Source: Absidia repens
Lineage: Eukaryota > Mucoromycota > Mucoromycetes > Mucorales > Cunninghamellaceae
Length of the DNA stretch: 64,000 nt
Assembly (NCBI GenBank): GCA_002105175.1
Contig: MCGE01000050.1
Span: forward strand, 124,001-188,000
Direction of reading: 5' to 3'
Shown here: positions 55,581 to 64,000 of the stretch, piece after piece
Numbering within the stretch: position 1 is the stretch's first letter
Layout of the letters: every line of letters begins with the position of its first letter
Translations under genes and position numbers: made by a program
Notes under the pieces: model-generated
Database searches by the model: none
Seen by the model: only the letters and a program-made list of their open reading frames with translations
What the model was told of the DNA's origin: nothing

Positions 55581-56040
55581 AAAAAATAGGTCCCCTTTTC
55601 GTTTTTTCTCATGCTTTTACTGTATATTACATCAACTTTACCCATTGTCTCTTGAGATTAGCGTCGACCCAATCTACGCATCCTTATCATCCTTGTCCAT
55701 GTTACCTCCAATAGATCTTCTTGTTTACAAGGAGCACTGTGCCTTTAATATAGTATCACGCATGTATTTTCAGCAAAAAGCAAGTTAAACACAAATAAGG
55801 CCAAAATCAATATCATAGTATGTATGTAACACAGGTTGGGCTTGTAGAATCGAGTCTGCTGAGACAACGACCAGTGTGTATCACAAAAGAAAATAAAAAC
55901 AAACCTCATACGTTGTTTGGTGTTTATTGTTATTGATACGTATCGGTATTGTTATTACAACATTAGCTTTATTTTTGTTATTATGGAAGGTTCGCGTGTT
56001 TTTTTTATTTTAGAAAACGTAATACACTCTGCCTTGCTTC
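55580..56040. other. Intergenic, no gene recognised
   Basis: Contains a GAGATTAGCGTCGACC block related to the 3' modules of the dispersed repeat, otherwise unremarkable AT-rich DNA. Confidence 0.5.
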
Positions 56041-56520
56041 TTTTTTTTTTTTTTTCTTTGAGGGGCGATAGGGGCTGACAGTTGCCTGTTTTTATCAAAA
56101 TGGTTTATTCGCTCTGTTCAAAAAAGGGAAGATAATGTCTCAAATACACTGTATAAACCCACACTGTAATGTACAGGATGACTATGCGCCTATTTTCTGG
56201 AACGCTTTGAATAGAATGAGATGATTGAATATTTCGTCATCTATTTCTGGATGTTAGTTTTGACCCATATGTTGTACAGTCATATGATCTTTTTTCTACT
56301 TAATAGACAAGGATTATTATATAAGGTTGGAAGTAGTATGTACATCCTCGCTTATTGTTGTTCATGAACCTTCTTTCTTTCCGTGTACATGCCATACCTC
56401 ATATTGATAAAACGAGAAGAAAAATCCAATGGATCATTTTATGCTCGAACTAAGCCGTCTAAACTACGTAGAATATGAGGGGAACTTATTGCATGTAAGT
56501 TGCCGGTGAAGGGATTTCTT

Positions 56521-56604
56521 TATAAAAAGAGGGGGGAGGGAGGGTTTGTTGCAATTTTTTTTTATCGATAAATTCTTCTCGCACATATCATATATATAAA
56601 AATT
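56521..56604 (+). promoter_or_regulatory. Core promoter of ten-cysteine peptide gene 2
   Basis: TATAAAAAGA lies 84 bases before the start codon, matching the spacing of copy 1. Confidence 0.6.
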
Positions 56605-56841
56605 ATGTTATTCAAATTTCTTTTAGCTATTGTCATGATGGTCTGTCTCATTCATACTGTTAGTGCTGCTGAATGTTGCGATGGCTTGGATACCGCCTGC
56701 TGTGGAAAATGTGGTGGTCTTTTTGATGATGGGCCAGAATGTACCATTAAAGGGAATCCGCACGATACAGTGTGCGGGGATAAAAATTGTCCTCTATTTG
56801 TGACAGAAAATTGTGATAGCGTTCGTGGATGGAAATGTTAA
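56605..56841 (+). CDS. Secreted ten-cysteine peptide, copy 2
   Basis: The 78-residue paralogue of 54584-54823 has a nearly identical signal peptide (ending VSAAE), the same ten cysteines and the conserved GNPHD and RGWKC motifs. The mature part differs at many positions, with several charge changes and one residue fewer in the loop before the sixth cysteine. The signal peptide is better conserved than the mature part outside the cysteines, a pattern common in fast-evolving secreted disulfide peptides. AATAAATATT at about 57003 may serve as poly(A) signal. Confidence 0.82.
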   Translation: MLFKFLLAIVMMVCLIHTVSAAECCDGLDTACCGKCGGLFDDGPECTIKGNPHDTVCGDKNCPLFVTENCDSVRGWKC

Positions 56842-57369
56842 GCTTGTACTGTATGCTCGCTGGCACTGTCCTCCGCCCCCCCCCACCCACTTGGATTCAT
56901 TATAATATGTTTGTCACCCGATGTCCCTTTTTTTTAAGTTTTTGTGTCTGGCGGCAATGAATATTGTTTAAAAAAATAGAATTCCTTTATTTCATATTTC
57001 CAATAAATATTTTAAGTTTTGAAACGTTTTTGTAATATGATAATACAATGATCAAGAGATGGTATCATAGGGAGGGGGGGAGGGATCATATAAATACCCA
57101 ATAACAATATCAATGGGAAAGCGAAATTGCGTCACTAATGTGGGTAATATCATTACTTTGATTTTGTAAATCCGAGCTATATCTATCAATGCAGCCATAT
57201 TCCGGAACCTTCATTTGTGGGGGAGGGTTCATCGAAATGAAAAACGTTCATCGAGAACTGCAGTTCAGTGAGAGGCCACAGAAATCGTTTCAAATCTCGT
57301 TTATTTTCTCCCTCTTTTTTGCTTTCCTCTTTTTTTTTTTTTTTTTTTTTTTTCACCATTTTAAATTTT

Positions 57370-57870
57370 TTAAGGTCATGGTGATCTCCGATTAGTGTTA
57401 GAACTAGTTTAGAAGGGTTTCCAGCTCAGGGATGACAAGATGCATAGGAAAACCCTTTTATTTTGGATTCAGGATTTAAAACCACCATTAGTTGGCATTT
57501 TGAAGCCCTCATTAGCTTAGATGAGTGTTAGTTGACCTTAGATCTGAATAAAGCATGTTGTTTTTTTGCTTTAATGTTAAATGTCTCTTTAGTCTCTCTC
57601 ATGCCTTGTACAATAGATACCTTTTTACATTGTCATTTTAAATGGTGTTTATGGCTGTCGTACATTTTTATTGTTTTTCATGCCTTGTACATTATATTAG
57701 CTCCCACTTTGCAATAGTCTCCTTTAGATTAGCATTGACCATTACTCAAATCTCCCGTTGGTCTCTCTCATGTTTCCTCCGTTAGATTCCTTTGACGATG
57801 AACCCTATGGCTTATTCAGTATAGTGTTTATCCAATATGTTTCAATAAAATATGTCCATTTATTTGGCCC
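57370..57870 (+). repeat. Dispersed core repeat with 3' modules
   Basis: The core has GAACTAGTTTAGAAGGGTTT, CCAGCTCAGGGATGACAAGA, TAGGAAAACCCTTTTATTTTGG, CATTAGCTTAG and TGAATAAAGCATG. It is followed by CATGCCTTGTACAATAGATACC, CTTGTACATTATATTAGCTCC and TAGATTAGCATTGACC modules and a further AATAAAATATGTCC at about 57844. Confidence 0.85.
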
Positions 57871-58216
57871 TCCTCCAATTCGTTGGATAATATTCAACTT
57901 GAATTGATCGTTTTTATTGAATATAAATGACAATAATAGGCAGTACTAAACTATACTATGCAATGCTATGCTACACTATAATAAATAGTTGGTAGATAAA
58001 ATAATTCTTTGCAGACACCCAATTTTAACAGTGAAAGCGGACATTGAGCATTACTGATGTTTTCCATCAAAACTGTTGTATGATATATTAAGACCTGTCT
58101 TTTACATCACTGTTGGAATTATCACTTTATTACTTTTTAGCCTGTCAATGGAACGGGGGGTTTTTTGTTTGTTTGGTTCGCGTATAGAAAACACATATAC
58201 ACACCTCTCTCCTTCA

Positions 58217-58258
<42 letters not shown>

Positions 58259-58459
58259 ATTGCTAAATAAACAACGTCAGGTCAAACCTCGAGGTTGAAA
58301 AGGTAGCGGGATTTGAAAAACAAGTAAAAAATTTCAGGCACCAAAAGTCAATCAAGAAAATGAAGAATGAACAGAGACCAATCAAAAATAACGAAAAGGT
58401 TTTCAGTGTCGCAAGTTGTCAGAGTAGATATTTATTGAGTGTCATGGTATGGCTTTAAT

Positions 58460-58508
<49 letters not shown>

Positions 58509-58930
58509 AAGACCGGTCAGTTGGTGTTACGTTCCTTAGCATAATTTTGAAGATGATACTTTCCAAACACTTCAAACGTCATACAAGTAGCAGATATTGC
58601 ATTTCCTTGCTTTCCTTTCTTTTTTATTTCTTTTTACGATTATGACTAAACCGAATCCAACAGAACATCTCTCCTGAGGTATGTTATCGTCTCCTAGAAA
58701 GAAAAACACACAAAAAAGAAGATAAAAACGACGTTTGACTCTTCTTTTTCTATAGAGTTAACGTGTGACGATGATGAAGACAGAAAAAAACGACGAAAAG
58801 AAAGTACGAACAACCGCGTGGGGAATTTTTTTTTTGATGAATTGAATTTCCGCTACAATGCAATGCTGAGTTCTTTTTTTTTCATGCCCATGAAAAAAGA
58901 AACCCATCCACTGTATTTTTACACTGCACC
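57870..58930. other. Intergenic with two long poly(A) runs
   Basis: Poly(A) tracts of about 40 bases lie at about 58219-58256 and 58465-58506. No gene is supported. Confidence 0.55.
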
Positions 58931-58938
58931 GATACCCT

Positions 58939-58950
58939 TATATAAAATAT
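58939..58950 (+). promoter_or_regulatory. TATA box of the CipC-like gene
   Basis: TTATATAAAATA lies about 90 bases upstream of the start codon at 59029, followed by an A/C-rich leader typical of fungal 5' untranslated regions. Confidence 0.6.
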
Positions 58951-59028
58951 AAAACAACAATTTCACACCAACATTCTCATCTTATTATTTTTTTTTATTC
59001 ATATTGATAAAATATATATATATCAAAA

Positions 59029-59421
59029 ATGGCTTATCACGAAGAAGCCTACAACTGTAAGTTACCGTATACTCTATAGATGAATCCAAATTGTTGATAC
59101 CCTTTTTTTTTTATTCAAGTTCTCCAATCCATTAATCAATCGAACGATGAAGAATACAAGCCTGCAGTGACTCTTCACATGCTTGTTGGTGCTGCTAGTT
59201 TTGAAGCTCTCCAACGTCTGGACAAAGAACAAGAGGTGGAAGGCCAACATGTTGACACCGCTCGCGCCAAGCAACTCCTCGCTGGCTACTCAGCTGCCTC
59301 CGTTGACGGTTTCATTGATGGCAAGGAGATCACCTGGATTGACAAGAAAAACGCCAAGGACCTCGCCAAGAGCGAAGCGGAATTACTTTACATTAGAGAA
59401 ACGGGTGGCCTCGGGTCCTAG
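59029..59421 (+). CDS. CipC-like protein (DUF3759 family), two exons
   Basis: Exon 1 is 59029-59056 and exon 2 is 59120-59421, joined across a 63-bp intron (GTAAGT...TTCAAG). The product has 109 residues. The sequence HMLVGAASFEALQRL, AKQLLAGYSAASVDGFIDGK and FIDGKEITWIDKKNAKDLAK matches the layout of CipC/DUF3759 proteins, small cytosolic proteins first noted as induced by concanamycin in Aspergillus and often strongly expressed under stress or in hyphae. The biochemical function of the family is unknown. Codon use is richer in GC than that of the neighbouring secreted genes, which suits strong expression. The start is fixed by the short first exon MAYHEEAYN; no other ATG is suitable. Confidence 0.88.
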
Positions 59422-60790
59422 AATTTGATGTGATGTACAGTGCTGTACATTGCAAACTGGCGTTGTTGTTTTTTTTGGTTTATTCTTATACCTATCCCTT
59501 GGCTTCTCTACACATGACTCTATGTTTTCTTCCATAACCCCATAACAATAAAAACAAAGGAATAGAAGTGTCTTTCTCTCTGTTGTTGATTTGTTTCCAA
59601 TTATTCAAATGATGCCATTTTTTTTAAGCAATACCTTATTTTTAGTTTTTCAAAGTATGATAGACCTGTTTACACAAAGCTAACCTCAAGGTCTCCACCA
59701 GCAATGCCCTTTTTCATTTTAAGCGGGTTTGCTGTGAGAGTTTTCATTGCCGCTGGCCTTTTGGAATCAAAGTATAGCTGTTTTTAAAAAAACAAGATAG
59801 GTAACACCAAAGGCGGCGGCGTTTGAAAAGCCCTTGGGCAACTATGCATGATCAGAAAAAGCATGAGAATGGTACGGAAACCCAGTGCAACACAAAGCGA
59901 AGCTATAAGACTATACGGACACATTTCACTCTCTTTTGTTGTATTTATGAGACAGTGACAACATAGAATTAACATGGTTAATAGGAAACTATTTATTCAT
60001 TCCTTTGGCATCATGATCTATTTATTGGCTGTCAGTAAAGATATGTGCTTGTAGAAAAATAAAAATAGAATAAACATGTGTGTGTATCATATGTTCCCCC
60101 CAAAAAAAAAATACTGATTGATGAACCGGTTCTTTTGTTTTGTTTTTTGGGCTTTGTGATGAAATGTTGTGTGTTTGTCGATGAGACTTTGATACACTGA
60201 AAAAAAGACATCATGGCAACCAAGACAAAATTTAAAAAGTAAGTGGATGATAAAATGGTATCATATGGTATGGTTTTTTTTTTTTTTTTTTTTTTTTGAT
60301 CAACGACAATTGTGGAGACTAGTCAAATGCAAACATATGTAATAATAATAATACAGTAATGATAAAAAAGACAAAACTAAAACAAAATATGATGGGGGCG
60401 CGTATAAATCAAGAAATAGCCATATGAAGTGCGAACCCATAAGCAATTGCTGTTGCTGTTGCTGTATCGGTGCCATTCCCATATTTGTCCTGGATACATA
60501 TTGTTACCATTCATTCGATCGGCCGAAGACAGCCAGAAACAAGTAATGCCTTGCACCAGTATTTTTATACCAATATCGTCCGACACACGCCCAGCTGCTT
60601 TAACCTTTTTGTTAGTGGAGTCCCCATACCAACAACGGTTTGCAAAAACTATATGAGAAAAAATAAACTCATCGCATTTTATACTCCGCTTTAACATCAT
60701 TCTTTTTAATGCTGTGATTTTGTTTGTCGCGCTCTCTATTTTGCTCTTTCTCAACCGTTTCGCAAGTCTTGTCCAATTTGCTCTATTTAA
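59422..60790. other. Intergenic, no gene recognised
   Basis: The minus-strand open frame 60377-60862 has no recognised domain and overlaps the LINE tail; it is not called. A poly(T) run lies at about 60271-60297. Confidence 0.45.
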
Positions 60791-60793
60791 ACA

Positions 60794-61330
60794 ATGCCCT
60801 CCCCAATGAACAAAGTTGACCCAATCCTGCTGATTCCCATGTTGCCAGGAGTCCGAAGTCACTGCACACGCTGGCGTTTAGGTTGGTTAACTGGTGAAGC
60901 ACCAAAAGTCTTGTTATTGCGATGCCACGATCACGAAGAAACATGTCCTTCAAATTCCGTCATTTTCACTACCGTCTTAGCGTCTCCTTTCCTACGGTCG
61001 TTGATCCTCTCTCTCCTTTCTCCTCAACCGCCTCCCTTCTCAACTTCCTCCCCACGCTCCTCGCCCATTCCTTCCGCCCACCTCGTGTAGCTTGCCCATG
61101 CACTCTTTTCTTTTTCTTTGTTTTTGTTTTATTTATTATTTTATTTTCTCATTTATTGCCCCAGCATACATATCGCTATTTCTGGTTCCTAGGATTTTTT
61201 ATTTTATTTTATCACCTCTCTCTGTTTTTTAACCCAGCTGCGCAAATTAGGACTCCACTGTTTCAGTGCCAGAAATCAGCTCACATCCTCCATTCCACAT
61301 GCATCCTGCCGCTAATCGGCTCGCTTTAGA
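60794..61330 (+). mobile_element. LINE C-terminal fragment, second family
   Basis: The reading frame begins with an IDP/VDP-type motif (KVDPILLIPM), then CTRWRLGWLTG and DHEETCPSN, a zinc-ribbon-like Cys/His ending resembling the extreme C-terminus of LINE polyproteins. A frame change near 60960 leads to RHFHYRLSVSFPTVVDPLSP and a Pro/Ser-rich tail. It may belong to the same family as the fragment at 47998-48570, but no overlap allows a test. The link is from memory of such tails and is tentative. Confidence 0.45.
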
Positions 61331-62400
61331 GATGTATCATTGTATCGTCATCAAGACGGCTTAGTTTACTTGCCATATTTTATGTCTACATTTGAATGTT
61401 TTTTATTTTTAAATGTGTACAATCATACTATACATATAATACAGTGCGTGGACATACGTACAAAAAAAACAAAAAAACAGACGCTCTGTGCGTGCAAAAA
61501 TAAACGGTTATTAGGTATGATATAGCACTGATGGACTGCCATACTCAGTGTACAATCTATTGTACGGCACAGTACAATACGGTATACATCAAACATATTA
61601 GTGTTTTGTCAGATAACAATATTAAAGAAAAGTCCAGGCACGGATGATTGATTTCAGCCAATCAGCGGACTTTTGACTTCGTGCCAATTGTCTTAAAATT
61701 GCGTAGCCAAATCACTCATCTCTCAAAAAAGCGAATCACAACCCCCATTGCCAACCGTCACTACTGAACAGCTACCCTCTTCTTCCAATGTTCACAACAA
61801 AGAACTGAGTCAACCGCGTCCATTCAGTAACAAGGTAAAACAAAGTTCCTTCAAGGTTCTTGGTTTGTTACTGGCAAGTTTTTTGTAGGTCATGGAAAAT
61901 ATCATTTTTCGCTGAAAATGAGCTGAGACCCTATATAACCTACTTCGGTATGAAATGCAGAGGACCCAATAAACTAAATACTCTATATTTTTTTCACACA
62001 AGCACATGCCTGTTCTTTTTCTACGCCAAAATATATACAGTATACATTCCTGATCTACGGAAGATGGTTCACAACGTATCTTCAACGTTTCTATATTTAT
62101 TCGAGGTCGATTTGAATAAAAATTTGAAATGGGCGTCATTTTTCATTGAAGATGAATTGTAGTTACACAAATATTATTTTCCCCACCATTGCTACTCTAC
62201 ATAACCCAATATTTTTTCTTACGCAAACGCATGGCTATTTGTTTTTCTACGTTCAAATATATATGAGGTGGTGGACGAAATCATCTTAATATCCCGCATA
62301 TTTCCATTCCACACACCCAAACACACCAATTTATTTCTATGTCCATGTATACCCATTCGTCAAAACAAACAATGTAAACTTATAACAAAGAAACTAACGA
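61330..62400. other. Intergenic, no gene recognised
   Basis: AT-rich DNA without supportable coding regions. Short palindromes with TGTAC occur at 61540-61600. Confidence 0.5.
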
Positions 62401-62546
62401 TAAAAAGAGTCAAGCGTATCTTATTTGGATGAAGTAACAAACTACGACAAACTAACACTAAACTAAATTATTGGTGGTTCAGTGATAACTATGGCGAAGC
62501 TAATCTAATGGTGATCGCAAAACTCGAATCCAAAATGAAAGGGTTT
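62400..62546 (-). repeat. Dispersed core repeat, 3' half, cut by the Gypsy LTR
   Basis: On the minus strand, directly after the LTR, CCCTTTCATTTTGGATTCGA is followed by CACCATTAGATTAGCTTC, TTTAGTTTAGTGTTAGTTTG and related sequence. The 5' half is expected on the far side of the element, beyond the window. Confidence 0.7.
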
Positions 62547-62829
62547 TGTTTTACCAAATAAAATAAAGATATACTAAAACCTGTTTATTGCATAAATAAA
62601 GATTAAATATAAAATAAGAATATAATAAAATAAGAGAGGGGAGGAGACAAAAAGGTACTTACCGTTATATTGAGAACGGTTTAGAATATAAATAAAATAA
62701 GAATATAAGGTGAAGAAAAAAGAGAAAGAGAGATAAAATATGAAATGTCAAAATATAAAAAAAGTCTAAAGTCTAAAAGAGGAGTCGGAGTAAGAAGGGA
62801 GAAATAAAAAAGTAACCATTATTACAACA
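62547..62829 (-). repeat. 3' long terminal repeat
   Basis: 283 bp, starting TGTTGTAATAATGG and ending TTTGGTAAAACA on the minus strand. It shares the CCGTTCTCAATATAACGG inverted motif, the GTAAGTA site and GCAATAAACAGG with the solo LTR. Confidence 0.92.
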
Positions 62830-62840
62830 CATTCCCGCTG

Positions 62841-64000
62841 CTAAACCGAGGAAATAATGCTAACATGGTTGTCAGTTCGTTGGTAATATTTTCGTAGAGA
62901 CTTTCCATTAACGCGGTGCTTGAATACCACGCCTTGTTCATCCATGAGTCTATATGAGTCCTTGTAACATTCGATGATTTCATATACCTTGGGCAAGAAA
63001 ATTGGAGCCAATTTTCCTTTACCTTCACGTTTATGATCCATGATTAACACTTTATCACCAACTTCATAGAGAGACGCAAAACCTTGGGCATTGTTTTTTT
63101 CTTGAAGTGTGGAGGCATCCGTTTCCATGACTGCACGGATCCCCAAAGCTTGATCAGGCGTTCAAAACCCATGGCTTTGCCTACTTGATACAATACACCT
63201 TGGTCCGGGAGAACAGGAGGTTGGCCAAAAAGGGCTTCGTAAGGTGAAATCTTGAGAGTCGTGTGCTTCTTGATTCGGTAGGAATACAGTGCGGCAGGTA
63301 GAAGATCATCCCATTGTTTTTCGTTGTCGATAACCATTTTCTTGAGGGTCTTAACAATGACACCATTGATGCGTTCAGCCATTCCATTTGTCTGTGGATG
63401 GTATATGCTTGAGGTTTTATGATTAGTTTTGATGATCATCAAAAGCTGTTCCACCACGTTGTTCAGGAAATGGACACCATTGTCCGATAAAAGATGTACA
63501 GGGGGCCGAAGTTGCAAAAAATGTGAGTGTAAAGGAATTCTGCCGTTGTGAGAGCATCATTTTTGGGAGTGGCTAAGGCAATGGGCCAGCGAGTGAAGTT
63601 TTCAACTGCCAAAATAATAAATTTGTTTCCCTTTGTGGTAACTGGGAAGGGACCAATGTAGTCGATCGAGAATTGTTCGAATAAAGCGGAACCAATCACA
63701 TGGCTAGAGGGGTTTGATTTGTACTTGGGTAGTGAAAACAATTGACATGAGTGACAGGCTTGGAGATATTTGACTACATCAGCATATGCAGTGGGCCACC
63801 AATAATGATAATAAAGTTGGGTCCAGGTCGCTTGAACACCAAAATGTCCATGTCCGTCGTGAATCAAACTGATTATACCTTGTCTATCTTGAATAAAAGG
63901 TACCACTACCGTTCGATCCCCAATTCGTTTGTATAATTTGCCTGATTGAAGGAGATAATGACGAGATTGTAGTTTGATGCGAGTTGAGAATTGTTGATTC
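62841..64000 (-). pseudogene. Gypsy polyprotein C-terminal part: integrase, frameshifted
   Basis: From the window edge inward the minus strand reads a zinc-binding HHCC domain (HDGHGHFG ... CHSC) and the integrase core (FSIDYIGPF with the first Asp, then LAVENFTRWPIA). After a frame change near 63510 it reads LLSDNGVHF (second Asp), SSIYHPQTNGMAERINGVI (Glu) and SPYEALFGQPP. A further change near 63140 leads to the C-terminal GPY/F-like module (YEVGDKVLIMDHK ... VNGKSLRKYY) and a stop close to the LTR. All three catalytic acidic residues are present. I see no chromodomain. Two frame changes suggest an inactive copy. Confidence 0.85.

Larger units (their letters stand above)
56040..57560 (+). 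repeat. Tandem duplication unit 2 (ten-cysteine peptide locus)
   Basis: Partner of 53900-55580, same orientation and gene content. Confidence 0.8.
62547..64000 (-). mobile_element. Gypsy-type LTR retrotransposon, 3' part, continuing past the window
   Basis: The LTR at 62547-62829 (283 bp, TG...CA on the minus strand) lies downstream of integrase coding sequence in minus orientation. It is therefore the 3' LTR. The coding frame is open to the end of the window. The element belongs to the same family as the solo LTR at 737-1019. GGTTT at 62542-62546 would be the target duplication; the other copy is out of view. Confidence 0.9.

Noticed and set aside
60377..60862. 161-residue minus-strand open frame
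   Set aside because: It has no recognisable motif, no signal peptide and no relative in the window, and it overlaps LINE-like plus-strand coding sequence.
1..64000. tRNA, rRNA or riboswitch genes
   Set aside because: I looked for cloverleaf-like segments with paired arms and found none that I could support by eye. The box A-like site in the dispersed repeat lacks a convincing box B, so no tRNA call is made.

Overview
The window looks like nuclear DNA of a filamentous fungus, most likely an early-diverging Mucoromycota lineage; that lineage is an inference from codon and intron style and from the element types, not a database match. Support comes from short introns (63-93 bp) with GTAAG-type donors, AT-rich intergenic DNA full of poly(A)/poly(T) runs, a DIRS-type retrotransposon, a heterokaryon-incompatibility (HET) domain protein, a CipC-like stress protein and many small secreted proteins. 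No tRNA, rRNA or CRISPR array was recognised.

Layout. 0-1 kb: 3' end of a LINE, then a solo Gypsy-type LTR (737-1019) with a 5-bp target duplication. 2-5 kb: a small secreted four-cysteine protein inside a segment that recurs inverted at 20.1-22.3 kb with a paralogue. 6.4-10.6 kb: an end-to-end DIRS element with 102-bp inverted terminal repeats and an internal complementary region. 11.5-12.3 kb: an intact two-exon bHLH-zipper gene, with a broken paralogue at 37.5-38.3 kb. 14.8-35.4 kb: three copies of a segment, each ending in an intact intronless gene for a secreted agmatine-deiminase-like enzyme (16.4, 26.0 and 34.1 kb). The third copy carries a 5'-truncated LINE whose insertion site is still empty in the second copy. 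39-44 kb and 48.6-51 kb: decayed multi-exon genes that I do not recognise. 44.9-47.2 kb: an intact HET gene, with two decayed relatives at 19.3-20.1 and 28.7-29.0 kb. 52 kb: a 21-bp minisatellite of 19 units. 54.5-57 kb: a tandem pair of secreted ten-cysteine peptides. 59.0-59.4 kb: a CipC-like gene. 60.8-61.3 kb: another LINE tail. 62.5-64 kb: the 3' part of a Gypsy element, including its LTR, running off the end.

A dispersed repeat of about 0.2-0.7 kb (at least 11 recognisable copies, both strands) runs through the window. Its core holds a 10-bp inverted repeat, a perfect match to the RNA polymerase III box A consensus and an AATAAA-rich 3' end. Both Gypsy-type LTRs sit at the same position and in the same orientation within this core. 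I regard this as the best candidate for something undescribed.

The genes do not form one pathway. The common theme is duplication: secreted enzymes and secreted cysteine-containing peptides stay intact in several copies, while duplicated regulatory and incompatibility-type genes decay among transposable elements. This is typical of a fast-evolving accessory compartment.
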